This document shows, piece after piece, positions 19,814 through 33,579 of a stretch of DNA of 64,000 nt (its first letter is position 1; every line of letters begins with the position of its first letter). A program made the translations under genes and the position numbers. The notes under the pieces are model-generated. The model searched no databases and was not told where the DNA came from. It saw only the letters and a program-made list of their open reading frames with translations. This DNA comes from Stropharia rugosoannulata (lineage: Eukaryota; Basidiomycota; Agaricomycetes; Agaricales; Strophariaceae): positions 2,480,001 to 2,544,000 of the forward strand of contig JANCIK010000010.1 in assembly GCA_028532985.1 (NCBI GenBank), written 5' to 3'.

Positions 19814-22565
19814 GACCGATAGTCGAACACACGAAACCTGGGACTGCTAAGTTATAGAGGTAACGATGACGAACTCGGGGTGCAGCGACGATGACAAAAT
19901 TGGAGTTGCAAACTCAAGGAGTTGAGCACTTGGGTACTAAAGTGTGAATTGCTCGACAACGATACAACCGATCGAGATGAGAGTTGGGGGCTCGATGTAT
20001 CGATGATGAAGGAAGTGGTATGCTGAGTTGCAATGGAGTTGATGTCGATGTGAGGCCGCAGTGAGCTGAACAAATTTCGAGGTCCTAACTCGAGGAGTTG
20101 AGCACTCTGGTGAAGACCGGTTGATTGCGGAAGAACGACGGAGCGTAGTGACGTGGCAGTCGGCAGGCAGCGAGGGGATCGTATGAAGAGTGGATCCTCG
20201 AAAGAACGGAGTGGGGCAACGATCAGGGAAGCCCTAAAAGCGCAAAAGAGCGGACAGCTCTGGGAAGCCCAAAGCTGAAGCAGTCTCTGGTGTGAAACCA
20301 AGAGAGTGCAGAGGACCTGTAAAGAAAAAGAGTGAATTGCACGAGGACCGATTGAGCTGGCGGAACGAGAGTGGTACCAGAACAACGGTCGTGGCGTGGC
20401 AGTCCTGCTCGTGAAACAACGAGGCGAAACGAGCGCGAATGAGTGTTAGGTTAAGTACCAAGCCACCCAGGTGAAAGGAGAGTGAGAATAAGAGAGAGTA
20501 GCAATGAGTAGGGACTGCTCAGAGTGCAGGGCTCATAATCTGTTAAAAGCGGATGCTTATAGGCACAGAGAGTGGCCCTAACTCAGGTGGGATGGTAGTG
20601 GTAATAGATTAAGAGGCATCTACACTAGTACATGCTATATATACTACCAGAAGCGAACTAAGCTAAATGTGGAGCAAACTAATTATAGTCCGCACTATCT
20701 AATCTTAACTGCTGATGGTGATGATTGCCTATGTAATCTAACAACAAGCATGCCAGTGACCAGACCCTTGGTGAGCAGCTTGTTGATGTGTGCAACGACG
20801 ATGCCAGAGCTCTGCATTAAGGGTAGAGTGGATGACAATGAAGCAGAGCAACGGAGATTCGCAAATGGGACATGTGAGACCATCCAGAATGGCAGAGTGT
20901 GATGCATTGATAGTTGCAGTGAAGATGGTCTTGCCAGAGCAGTTGAAGTACATCTTCTTTGCATCGATCTCAATCAGGATGCCAGAGCGCTTGGTGAGGT
21001 ACAGACATGCAAGCAGGTTGTTGCACAACTTGGGGACATGCAGAACACGTTTAATGACTACTGCATCTGCTTTCTTGCCATTGATGACTGGATGGAACAC
21101 CACATTGCCAACACCCTCAGAATAGACGATAGAATCATCTGCAAGACGAATTGGGACACAGTGAGGTTTGTACTCCACAATCCAGTCTTGATGAGGTGTC
21201 ATATGGCTAGTTGCACCTGTATCTGCGAGCCAGTCGAAATCATTGCCTTGTGCGTCACCCGTAGCAAGTGCAGATGCAAAACCTGCATACTTCACGATTT
21301 GTGATGTCTCCTCTGCTGGGGGCGAAACAGAGTGTGCCATTTGACCAACAGCTGCCAGAGTTGACCACATGCTAACTGGGTCATGCAGAATGTGAGCCAA
21401 TTGTGATTTGAGCTCGTTCTGAACATGACTGTGGATGTAGCCAGCAGCAGCAGTCGACTTGCTTGTCCATATGTCGTGTGCCTCGATCTCAGCCATAGAC
21501 GGCGTAAGAGAGAGCACAGGACGCTTGCATTCACCAGTAACCAGACGCCATAGCTCCTGAGAGCGTAACCATGCTTTCATGTTGCAAGACCAGAGTTGGT
21601 AGTTGGCAGTGCTCAGTTTGTCAAACTGAGGTGTTGCAAAAACTCATGGTTGCAGGTGAAGTAAAGTGGTGATAGACGTGATATGGTATGAGGTGGTAGC
21701 TGAGAATGGCGCAAACGATGTGGCAAAGTTGCGAGGCGAGCTGGGCTGAAATGCACGAGCAGTGGGCAGGACACTTGCAGTATCACAATTAGGCGAGTTG
21801 AGCACTAGCAGTAAAACGTCGATTGCACGAGCAGCAATGAACCGATTGACACGAGACTGTGCAAGAGGATAGTTCAAAGATGCGGAACGTGTGTGATCGA
21901 GTTGTGCGAACGACAGTGACGATGTGCTAGTGCAGTGAACAAAACTGTTTGAGAATGTCAATTGGACAGAGTTGAGCACTCTGGTGAAGAACAGTGAATT
22001 GCGAGTGAACGGCTGAGCGTGACGACTTGTGAGTGGGCAAGTGACGAGAGGCACGTGTAACGATGAGGTCCTCGAAAGAACCACGTGTTTCGACGATCAG
22101 GAAGCCCAGGAGCGAAGTCTCTGGTGAACACCAAGAGAGTTCTATTGACCTAAAACCAAAAGAAGCGGATTGCTCGATAACCGTGCAAGCTGGTGGAACG
22201 CAGGTGGTACCAGAACGACGGTCGTGACGTGGCAGTTGTGCTCACGAAAAACAAGGCAAAACAAACAACGATGAGTGTTAGGTTAAGTACCAAGCCACTC
22301 AGTGGAGAAAGGACAGTAGAGTAGTGATAAGTAGGATGCTCAGAGCGCAGGGCTCATAACCTGTTGAAAGCAGACTGCTTACAGGCGCAGAGAGCGAACC
22401 TAACTCACACAGAGATGATGGTGGTAAGAGATTAAGAGGCATCTACACTAGTACATGCCTTATATACTACCATAAGCGAGATTAACTATATATGGAGCGT
22501 ACTAATTATAGTACGCGATATCTAATCTACTGCTGATGGTCAGTCCAATCCTATGTAATCTAACA
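19814..22565 (-). repeat. Array unit 2
   Basis: LTR-B at 20541-20743, LTR-A at 22362-22565. Markers G and T. Private changes: GTGGCGTGG in leader B and CACTAGCAG in leader A. The gag-protease frame is open from an internal Met (21580 down to 20738, 280 codons) because the start-proximal A run is short. A GGG run near 20822 alters the tail. Confidence 0.93.
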
Positions 22566-25318
22566 GACCGATAGTCGAACACACGAAACCTGGGACTGCT
22601 AAGTTATAGAGGTAACGATGACGAACTCGGGGTGCAGCGACGATGACAAAATTGGAGTTGCAAACTCAAGGAGTTGAGCACTTGGGTACTAAAGTGTGAA
22701 TTGCTCGACAACGATACAACCGATCGAGATGAGAGTTGGGGCTCGATGTATCGATGATGAAGGAAGTGGTATGCTGAGTTGCAATGGAGTTGATGTCGAT
22801 GTGAGGCCGCAGTGAGCTGAACAAATTTCGAGGTCCTAACTCGAGGAGTTGAGCACTCTGGTGAAGACCGGTTGATTGCGGAAGAACGACGGAGCGTAGT
22901 GACGTGGCAGTCGGCAGGCAGCGAGGGGATCGTATGAAGAGTGGATCCTCGAAAGAACGGAGTGGGGCAACGATCAGGGAAGCCCTAAAAGCGCAAAAGA
23001 GCGGACAGCTCTGGGAAGCCCAAAGCTGAAGCAGTCTCTGGTGTGAAACCAAGAGAGTGCAGAGGACCTGTAAAGAAAAAGAGTGAATTGCACGAGGACC
23101 GATTGAGCTGGCGGAACGAGAGTGGTACCAGAACAACGGTCGTGACGTGGCAGTCCTGCTCGTGAAACAACGAGGCGAAACGAGCGCGAATGAGTGTTAG
23201 GTTAAGTACCAAGCCACCCAGGTGAAAGGAGAGTGAGAATAAGAGAGAGTAGCAATGAGTAGGGACTGCTCAGAGTGCAGGGCTCATAATCTGTTAAAAG
23301 CGGATGCTTATAGGCACAGAGAGTGGCCCTAACTCAGGTGGGATGGTAGTGGTAATAGATTAAGAGGCATCTACACTAGTACATGCTATATATACTACCA
23401 GAAGCGAACTAAGCTAAATGTGGAGCAAACTAATTATAGTCCGCACTATCTAATCTTAACTGCTGATGGTGATGATTGCCTATGTAATCTAACAACAAGC
23501 ATGCCAGTGACCAGACCCTTGGTGAGCAGCTTGTTGATGTGTGCAACGACGATGCCAGAGCTCTGCATTAAGGGGTAGAGTGGATGACAATGAAGCAGAG
23601 CAACGGAGATTCGCAAATGGGACATGTGAGACCATCCAGAATGGCAGAGTGTGATGCATTGATAGTTGCAGTGAAGATGGTCTTGCCAGAGCAGTTGAAG
23701 TACATCTTCTTTGCATCGATCTCAATCAGGATGCCAGAGCGCTTGGTGAGGTACAGACATGCAAGCAGGTTGTTGCACAACTTGGGGACATGCAGAACAC
23801 GTTTAATGACTACTGCATCTGCTTTCTTGCCATTGATGACTGGATGGAACACCACATTGCCAACACCCTCAGAATAGACGATAGAATCATCTGCAAGACG
23901 AATTGGGACACAGTGAGGTTTGTACTCCACAATCCAGTCTTGATGAGGTGTCATATGGCTAGTTGCACCTGTATCTGCGAGCCAGTCGAAATCATTGCCT
24001 TGTGCGTCACCCGTAGCAAGTGCAGATGCAAAACCTGCATACTTCACGATTTGTGATGTCTCCTCTGCTGGGGCGAAACAGAGTGTGCCATTTGACCAAC
24101 AGCTGCCAGAGTTGACCACATGCTAACTGGGTCATGCAGAATGTGAGCCAATTGTGATTTGAGCTCGTTCTGAACATGACTGTGGATGTAGCCAGCAGCA
24201 GCAGTCGACTTGCTTGTCCATATGTCGTGTGCCTCGATCTCAGCCATAGACGGCGTAGAGAGAGCACAGGACGCTGCATTCACCAGTAACCAGACGCCAT
24301 AGCTCCTGAGAGCGTAACCATGCTTTCATGTTGCAAGACCAGAGTTGGTAGTTGGCAGTGCTCAGTTTGTCAAACTGAGGTGTTGCAAAGAAACTCATGG
24401 TTGCAGGTGAAGTAAAGTGGTGATAGACGTGATATGGTATGAGGTGGTAGCTGAGAATGGCGCAAACGATGTGGCAAAGTTGCGAGGCGAGCTGGGCTGA
24501 AATGCACGAGCAGTGGGCAGGACACTTGCAGTATCACAATTAGGCGAGTTGAGCACTTGCAGTAAAACGTCGATTGCACGAGCAGCAATGAACCGATTGA
24601 CACGAGACTGTGCAAGAGGATAGTTCAAAGATGCGGAACGTGTGTGATCGAGTTGTGCGAACGACAGTGACGATGTGCTAGTGCAGTGAACAAAACTGTT
24701 TGAGAATGTCAATTGGACAGAGTTGAGCACTCTGGTGAAGAACAGTGAATTGCGAGTGAACGGCTGAGCGTGACGACTTGTGAGTGGGCAAGTGACGAGA
24801 GGCACGTGTAACGATGAGGTCCTCGAAAGAACCACGTGTTTCGACGATCAGGAAGCCCAGGGAGCGAAGTCTCTGGTGAACACCAAGAGAGTTCTATTGA
24901 CCTAAAACCAAAAGAAGCGGATTGCTCGATAACCGTGCAAGCTGGTGGAACGCAGGTGGTACCAGAACGACGGTCGTGACGTGGCAGTTGTGCTCACGAA
25001 AAAACAAGGCAAAACAAACAACGATGAGTGTTAGGTTAAGTACCAAGCCACTCAGTGGAGAAAGGACAGTAGAGTAGTGATAAGTAGGATGCTCAGAGCG
25101 CAGGGCTCATAACCTGTTGAAAGCAGACTGCTTACAGGCGCAGAGAGCGAACCTAACTCACACAGAGATGATGGTGGTAAGAGATTAAGAGGCATCTACA
25201 CTAGTACATGCCTTATATACTACCATAAGCGAGATTAACTATATATGGAGCGTACTAATTATAGTACGCGATATCTAATCTACTGCTGATGGTCAGTCCA
25301 ATCCTATGTAATCTAACA
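22566..25318 (-). repeat. Array unit 3
   Basis: LTR-B at 23292-23494, LTR-A at 25115-25318. Markers G and T. The gag frame is broken by single-base losses near 24257 and 24274 and by the four-G run near 24070. The TAGGCGAG variant (one C fewer) occurs in leader A. Confidence 0.93.
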
Positions 25319-28070
25319 GACCGATAGTCGAACACACGAAACCTGGGACTGCTAAGTTATAGAGGTAACGATGACGAACTCGGGGTGCAGCGACGATGAC
25401 AAAATTGGAGTTGCAAACTCAAGGAGTTGAGCACTTGGGTACTAAAGTGTGAATTGCTCGACAACGATACAACCGATCGAGATGAGAGTTGGGGCTCGAT
25501 GTATCGATGATGAAGGAAGTGGTATGCTGAGTTGCAATGGAGTTGATGTCGATGTGAGGCCGCAGTGAGCTGAACAAATTTCGAGGTCCTAACTCGAGGA
25601 GTTGAGCACTCTGGTGAAGACCGGTTGATTGCGGAAGAACGACGGAGCGTAGTGACGTGGCAGTCGGCAGGCAGCGAGGGGATCGTATGAAGAGTGGATC
25701 CTCGAAAGAACGGAGTGGGGCAACGATCAGGGAAGCCCTAAAAGCGCAAAAGAGCGGACAGCTCTGGGAAGCCCAAAGCTGAAGCAGTCTCTGGTGTGAA
25801 ACCAAGAGAGTGCAGAGGACCTGTAAAGAAAAAGAGTGAATTGCACGAGGACCGATTGAGCTGGCGGAACGAGAGTGGTACCAGAACAACGGTCGTGACG
25901 TGGCAGTCCTGCTCGTGAAACAACGAGGCGAAACGAGCGCGAATGAGTGTTAGGTTAAGTACCAAGCCACCCAGGTGAAAGGAGAGTGAGAATAAGAGAG
26001 AGTAGCAATGAGTAGGGACTGCTCAGAGTGCAGGGCTCATAATCTGTTAAAAGCGGATGCTTATAGGCACAGAGAGTGGCCCTAACTCAGGTGGGATGGT
26101 AGTGGTAATAGATTAAGAGGCATCTACACTAGTACATGCTATATATACTACCAGAAGCGAACTAAGCTAAATGTGGAGCAAACTAATTATAGTCCGCACT
26201 ATCTAATCTTAACTGCTGATGGTGATGATTGCCTATGTAATCTAACAACAAGCATGCCAGTGACCAGACCCTTGGTGAGCAGCTTGTTGATGTGTGCAAC
26301 GACGATGCCAGAGCTCTGCATTAATGGGTAGAGTGGATGACAATGAAGCAGAGCAACGGAGATTCGCAAATGGGACATGTGAGACCATCCAGAATGGCAG
26401 AGTGTGATGCATTGATAGTTGCAGTGAAGATGGTCTTGCCAGAGCAGTTGAAGTACATCTTCTTTGCATCGATCTCAATCAGGATGCCAGAGCGCTTGGT
26501 GAGGTACAGACATGCAAGCAGGTTGTTGCACAACTTGGGGACATGCAGAACACGTTTAATGACTACTGCATCTGCTTTCTTGCCATTGATGACTGGATGG
26601 AACACCACATTGCCAACACCCTCAGAATAGACGATAGAATCATCTGCAAGACGAATTGGGACACAGTGAGGTTTGTACTCCACAATCCAGTCTTGATGAG
26701 GTGTCATATGGCTAGTTGCACCTGTATCTGCGAGCCAGTCGAAATCATTGCCTTGTGCGTCACCCGTAGCAAGTGCAGATGCAAAACCTGCATACTTCAC
26801 GATTTGTGATGTCTCCTCTGCTGGGGGCGAAACAGAGTGTGCCATTTGACCAACAGCTGCCAGAGTTGACCACATGCTAACTGGGTCATGCAGAATGTGA
26901 GCCAATTGTGATTTGAGCTCGTTCTGAACATGACTGTGGATGTAGCCAGCAGCAGCAGTCGACTTGCTTGTCCATATGTCGTGTGCCTCGATCTCAGCCA
27001 TAGACGGCGTAAGAGAGAGCACAGGACGCTTGCATTCACCAGTAACCAGACGCCATAGCTCCTGAGAGCGTAACCATGCTTTCATGTTGCAAGACCAGAG
27101 TTGGTAGTTGGCAGTGCTCAGTTTGTCAAACTGAGGTGTTGCAAAAACTCATGGTTGCAGGTGAAGTAAAGTGGTGATAGACGTGATATGGTATGAGGTG
27201 GTAGCTGAGAATGGCGCAAACGATGTGGCAAAGTTGCGAGGCGAGCTGGGCTGAAATGCACGAGCAGTGGGCAGGACACTTGCAGTATCACAATTAGGCC
27301 GAGTTGAGCACTTGCAGTAAACGTCGATTGCACGAGCAGCAATGAACCGATTGACACGAGACTGTGCAAGAGGATAGTTCAAAGATGCGGAACGTGTGTG
27401 ATCGAGTTGTGCGAACGACAGTGACGATGTGCTAGTGCAGTGAACAAAACTGTTTGAGAATGTCAATTGGACAGAGTTGAGCACTCTGGTGAAGAACAGT
27501 GAATTGCGAGTGAACGGCTGAGCGTGACGACTTGTGAGTGGGCAAGTGACGAGAGGCACGTGTAACGATGAGGTCCTCGAAAGAACCACGTGTTTCGACG
27601 ATCAGGAAGCCCAGGAGCGAAGTCTCTGGTGAACACCAAGAGAGTTCTATTGACCTAAAACCAAAAGAAGCGGATTGCTCGATAACCGTGCAAGCTGGTG
27701 GAACGCAGGTGGTACCAGAACGACGGTCGTGACGTGGCAGTTGTGCTCACGAAAAACAAGGCAAAACAAACAACGATGAGTGTTAGGTTAAGTACCAAGC
27801 CACTCAGTGGAGAAAGGACAGTAGAGTAGTGATAAGTAGGATGCTCAGAGCGCAGGGCTCATAACCTGTTGAAAGCAGACTGCTTACAGGCGCAGAGAGC
27901 GAACCTAACTCACACAGAGATGATGGTGGTAAGAGATTAAGAGGCATCTACACTAGTACATGCCTTATATACTACCATAAGCGAGATTAACTATATATGG
28001 AGCGTACTAATTATAGTACGCGATATCTAATCTACTGCTGATGGTCAGTCCAATCCTATGTAATCTAACA
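25319..28070 (-). repeat. Array unit 4
   Basis: LTR-B at 26045-26247, LTR-A at 27867-28070. Markers G and T; last unit from the left with GACCGATAG. Private change ATTAATGGG near 26320. The protease-containing frame is 254 codons (27085-26321). Confidence 0.93.
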
Positions 28071-30821
28071 GACCAATAGTCGAACACACGAAACCTGGGA
28101 CTGCTAAGTTATAGAGGTAACGATGACGAACTCGGGGTGCAGCGACGATGACAAAATTGGAGTTGCAAACTCAAGGAGTTGAGCACTTGGGTACTAAAGT
28201 GTGAATTGCTCGACAACGATACAACCGATCGAGATGAGAGTTGGGGCTCGATGTATCGATGATGAAGGAAGTGGTATGCTGAGTTGCAATGGAGTTGATG
28301 TCGATGTGAGGCCGCAGTGAGCTGAACAAATTTCGAGGTCCTAACTCGAGGAGTTGAGCACTCTGGTGAAGACCGGTTGATTGCGGAAGAACGACGGAGC
28401 GTAGTGACGTGGCAGTCGGCAGGCAGCGAGGGGATCGTATGAAGAGTGGATCCTCGAAAGAACGGAGTGGGGCAACGATCAGGGAAGCCCTAAAAGCGCA
28501 AAAGAGCGGACAGCTCTGGGAAGCCCAAAGCTGAAGCAGTCTCTGGTGTGAAACCAAGAGAGTGCAGAGGACCTGTAAAGAAAAAGAGTGAATTGCACGA
28601 GGACCGATTGAGCTGGCGGAACGAGAGTGGTACCAGAACAACGGTCGTGACGTGGCAGTCCTGCTCGTGAAACAACGAGGCGAAACGAGCGCGAATGAGT
28701 GTTAGGTTAAGTACCAAGCCACCCAGGTGAAAGGAGAGTGAGAATAAGAGAGTAGCAATGAGTAGGGACTGCTCAGAGTGCAGGGCTCATAATCTGTTAA
28801 AAGCGGATGCTTATAGGCACAGAGAGTGGCCCTAACTCAGGTGGGATGGTAGTGGTAATAGATTAAGAGGCATCTACACTAGTACATGCTATATATACTA
28901 CCAGAAGCGAACTAAGCTAAATGTGGAGCAAACTAATTATAGTCCGCACTATCTAATCTTAACTGCTGATGGTGATGATTGCCTATGTAATCTAACAACA
29001 AGCATGCCAGTGACCAGACCCTTGGTGAGCAGCTTGTTGATGTGTGCAACGACGATGCCAGAGCTCTGCATTAAGGGGTAGAGTGGATGACAATGAAGCA
29101 GAGCAACGGAGATTCGCAAATGGGACATGTGAGACCATCCAGAATGGCAGAGTGTGATGCATTGATAGTTGCAGTGAAGATGGTCTTGCCAGAGCAGTTG
29201 AAGTACATCTTCTTTGCATCGATCTCAATCAGGATGCCAGAGCGCTTGGTGAGGTACAGACATGCAAGCAGGTTGTTGCACAACTTGGGGACATGCAGAA
29301 CACGTTTAATGACTACTGCATCTGCTTTCTTGCCATTGATGACTGGATGGAACACCACATTGCCAACACCCTCAGAATAGACGATAGAATCATCTGCAAG
29401 ACGAATTGGGACACAGTGAGGTTTGTACTCCACAATCCAGTCTTGATGAGGTGTCATATGGCTAGTTGCACCTGTATCTGCGAGCCAGTCGAAATCATTG
29501 CCTTGTGCGTCACCCGTAGCAAGTGCAGATGCAAAACCTGCATACTTCACGATTTGTGATGTCTCCTCTGCTGGGCGAAACAGAGTGTGCCATTTGACCA
29601 ACAGCTGCCAGAGTTGACCACATGCTAACTGGGTCATGCAGAATGTGAGCCAATTGTGATTTGAGCTCGTTCTGAACATGACTGTGGATGTAGCCAGCAG
29701 CAGCAGTCGACTTGCTTGTCCATATGTCGTGTGCCTCGATCTCAGCCATAGACGGCGTAAGAGAGAGCACAGGACGCTTGCATTCACCAGTAACCAGACG
29801 CCATAGCTCCTGAGAGCGTAACCATGCTTTCATGTTGCAAGACCAGAGTTGGTAGTTGGCAGTGCTCAGTTTGTCAAACTGAGGTGTTGCAAAGAAACTC
29901 ATGGTTGCAGGTGAAGTAAAGTGGTGATAGACGTGATATGGTATGAGGTGGTAGCTGAGAATGGCGCAAACGATGTGGCAAAGTTGCGAGGCGAGCTGGG
30001 CTGAAATGCACGAGCAGTGGGCAGGACACTTGCAGTATCACAATTAGGCCGAGTTGAGCACTTGCAGTAAAACGTCGATTGCACGAGCAGCAATGAACCG
30101 ATTGACACGAGACTGTGCAAGAGGATAGTTCAAAGATGCGGAACGTGTGTGATCGAGTTGTGCGAACGACAGTGACGATGTGCTAGTGCAGTGAACAAAA
30201 CTGTTTGAGAATGTCAATTGGACAGAGTTGAGCACTCTGGTGAAGAACAGTGAATTGCGAGTGAACGGCTGAGCGTGACGACTTGTGAGTGGGCAAGTGA
30301 CGAGAGGCACGTGTAACGATGAGGTCCTCGAAAGAACCACGTGTTTCGACGATCAGGAAGCCCAGGAGCGAAGTCTCTGGTGAACACCAAGAGAGTTCTA
30401 TTGACCTAAAACCAAAAGAAGCGGATTGCTCGATAACCGTGCAAGCTGGTGGAACGCAGGTGGTACCAGAACGACGGTCGTGACGTGGCAGTTGTGCTCA
30501 CGAAAAACAAGGCAAAACAAACAACGATGAGTGTTAGGTTAAGTACCAAGCCACTCAGTGGAGAAAGGACAGTAGAGTAGTGATAAGTAGGATGCTCAGA
30601 GCGCAGGGCTCATAACCTGTTGAAAGCAGACTGCTTACAGGCGCAGAGAGCGAACCTAACTCACACAGAGATGATGGTGGTAAGAGATTAAGAGGCATCT
30701 ACACTAGTACATGCCTTATATACTACCATAAGCGAGATTAACTATATATGGAGCGTACTAATTATAGTACGCGATATCTAATCTACTGCTGATGGTCAGT
30801 CCAATCCTATGTAATCTAACA
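28071..30821 (-). repeat. Array unit 5
   Basis: LTR-B at 28795-28997, LTR-A at 30618-30821. First unit with A in the GACCAATAG marker; still T in GGATCC. Only three G in the run near 29573, so an out-of-frame start is fused to the protease frame (238 codons). Confidence 0.93.
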
Positions 30822-33579
30822 GACCAATAGTCGAACACACGAAACCTGGGACTGCTAAGTTATAGAGGTAACGATGACGAACTCGGGGTGCAGCGACGAT
30901 GACAAAATTGGAGTTGCAAACTCAAGGAGTTGAGCACTTGGGTACTAAAGTGTGAATTGCTCGACAACGATACAACCGATCGAGATGAGAGTTGGGGGCT
31001 CGATGTATCGATGATGAAGGAAGTGGTATGCTGAGTTGCAATGGAGTTGATGTCGATGTGAGGCCGCAGTGAGCTGAACAAATTTCGAGGTCCTAACTCG
31101 AGGAGTTGAGCACTCTGGTGAAGACCGGTTGATTGCGGAAGAACGACGGAGCGTAGTGACGTGGCAGTCGGCAGGCAGCGAGGGGATCGTATGAAGAGTG
31201 GACCCTCGAAAGAACGGAGTGGGGCAACGATCAGGGAAGCCCTAAAAGCGCAAAAGAGCGGACAGCTCTGGGAAGCCCAAAGCTGAAGCAGTCTCTGGTG
31301 TGAAACCAAGAGAGTGCAGAGGACCTGTAAAGAAAAAGAGTGAATTGCACGAGGACCGATTGAGCTGGCGGAACGAGAGTGGTACCAGAACAACGGTCGT
31401 GACGTGGCAGTCCTGCTCGTGAAACAACGAGGCGAAACGAGCGCGAATGAGTGTTAGGTTAAGTACCAAGCCACCCAGGTGAAAGGAGAGTGAGAATAAG
31501 AGAGAGTAGCAATGAGTAGGGACTGCTCAGAGTGCAGGGCTCATAATCTGTTAAAAGCGGATGCTTATAGGCACAGAGAGTGGCCCTAACTCAGGTGGGA
31601 TGGTAGTGGTAATAGATTAAGAGGCATCTACACTAGTACATGCTATATATACTACCAGAAGCGAACTAAGCTAAATGTGGAGCAAACTAATTATAGTCCG
31701 CACTATCTAATCTTAACTGCTGATGGTGATGATTGCCTATGTAATCTAACAACAAGCATGCCAGTGACCAGACCCTTGGTGAGCAGCTTGTTGATGTGTG
31801 CAACGACGATGCCAGAGCTCTGCATTAAGGGGTAGAGTGGATGACAATGAAGCAGAGCAACGGAGATTCGCAAATGGGACATGTGAGACCATCCAGAATG
31901 GCAGAGTGTGATGCATTGATAGTTGCAGTGAAGATGGTCTTGCCAGAGCAGTTGAAGTACATCTTCTTTGCATCGATCTCAATCAGGATGCCAGAGCGCT
32001 TGGTGAGGTACAGACATGCAAGCAGGTTGTTGCACAACTTGGGGACATGCAGAACACGTTTAATGACTACTGCATCTGCTTTCTTGCCATTGATGACTGG
32101 ATGGAACACCACATTGCCAACACCCTCAGAATAGACGATAGAATCATCTGCAAGACGAATTGGGACACAGTGAGGTTTGTACTCCACAATCCAGTCTTGA
32201 TGAGGTGTCATATGGCTAGTTGCACCTGTATCTGCGAGCCAGTCGAAATCATTGCCTTGTGCGTCACCCGTAGCAAGTGCAGATGCAAAACCTGCATACT
32301 TCACGATTTGTGATGTCTCCTCTGCTGGGGGCGAAACAGAGTGTGCCATTTGACCAACAGCTGCCAGAGTTGACCACATGCTAACTGGGTCATGCAGAAT
32401 GTGAGCCAATTGTGATTTGAGCTCGTTCTGAACATGACTGTGGATGTAGCCAGCAGCAGCAGTCGACTTGCTTGTCCATATGTCGTGTGCCTCGATCTCA
32501 GCCATAGACGGCGTAAGAGAGAGCACAGGACGCTTGCATTCACCAGTAACCAGACGCCATAGCTCCTGAGAGCGTAACCATGCTTTCATGTTGCAAGACC
32601 AGAGTTGGTAGTTGGCAGTGCTCAGTTTGTCAAACTGAGGTGTTGCAAAGAAACTCATGGTTGCAGGTGAAGTAAAGTGGTGATAGACGTGATATGGTAT
32701 GAGGTGGTAGCTGAGAATGGCGCAAACGATGTGGCAAAGTTGCGAGGCGAGCTGGGCTGAAATGCACGAGCAGTGGGCAGGACACTTGCAGTATCACAAT
32801 TAGGCCGAGTTGAGCACTTGCAGTAAAACGTCGATTGCACGAGCAGCAATGAACCGATTGACACGAGACTGTGCAAGAGGATAGTTCAAAGATGCGGAAC
32901 GTGTGTGATCGAGTTGTGCGAACGACAGTGACGATGTGCTAGTGCAGTGAACAAAACTGTTTGAGAATGTCAATTGGACAGAGTTGAGCACTCTGGTGAA
33001 GAACAGTGAATTGCGAGTGAACGGCTGAGCGTGACGACTTGTGAGTGGGCAAGTGACGAGAGGCACGTGTAACGATGAGGTCCTCGAAAGAACCACGTGT
33101 TTCGACGATCAGGAAGCCCAGGGAGCGAAGTCTCTGGTGAACACCAAGAGAGTTCTATTGACCTAAAACCAAAAGAAGCGGATTGCTCGATAACCGTGCA
33201 AGCTGGTGGAACGCAGGTGGTACCAGAACGACGGTCGTGACGTGGCAGTTGTGCTCACGAAAAAACAAGGCAAAACAAACAACGATGAGTGTTAGGTTAA
33301 GTACCAAGCCACTCAGTGGAGAAAGGACAGTAGAGTAGTGATAAGTAGGATGCTCAGAGCGCAGGGCTCATAACCTGTTGAAAGCAGACTGCTTACAGGC
33401 GCAGAGAGCGAACCTAACTCACACAGAGATGATGGTGGTAAGAGATTAAGAGGCATCTACACTAGTACATGCCTTATATACTACCATAAGCGAGATTAAC
33501 TATATATGGAGCGTACTAATTATAGTACGCGATATCTAATCTACTGCTGATGGTCAGTCCAATCCTATGTAATCTAACA
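30822..33579 (-). repeat. Array unit 6
   Basis: LTR-B at 31549-31751, LTR-A at 33376-33579. Markers A and C (GGACCC). The gag-protease frame is intact for 277 codons (32658-31825). Confidence 0.93.
31825..32658 (-). CDS. Gag-protease stub, intact 277-codon frame (unit 6)
   Basis: Starts MSFFATPQFDKL, contains the Gag domain and the aspartic protease DTG at residues 143-145, and ends PICESPLLCFIVIHSTP. It lies downstream of a complete LTR-A promoter and leader. It lacks all other pol domains and the Gag zinc knuckle. An expressed product would be a small Gag-protease, but nothing in the sequence shows that it is expressed. Confidence 0.6.
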   Translation of the reverse strand: MSFFATPQFDKLSTANYQLWSCNMKAWLRSQELWRLVTGECKRPVLSLTPSMAEIEAHDIWTSKSTAAAGYIHSHVQNELKSQLAHILHDPVSMWSTLAAVGQMAHSVSPPAEETSQIVKYAGFASALATGDAQGNDFDWLADTGATSHMTPHQDWIVEYKPHCVPIRLADDSIVYSEGVGNVVFHPVINGKKADAVVIKRVLHVPKLCNNLLACLYLTKRSGILIEIDAKKMYFNCSGKTIFTATINASHSAILDGLTCPICESPLLCFIVIHSTP

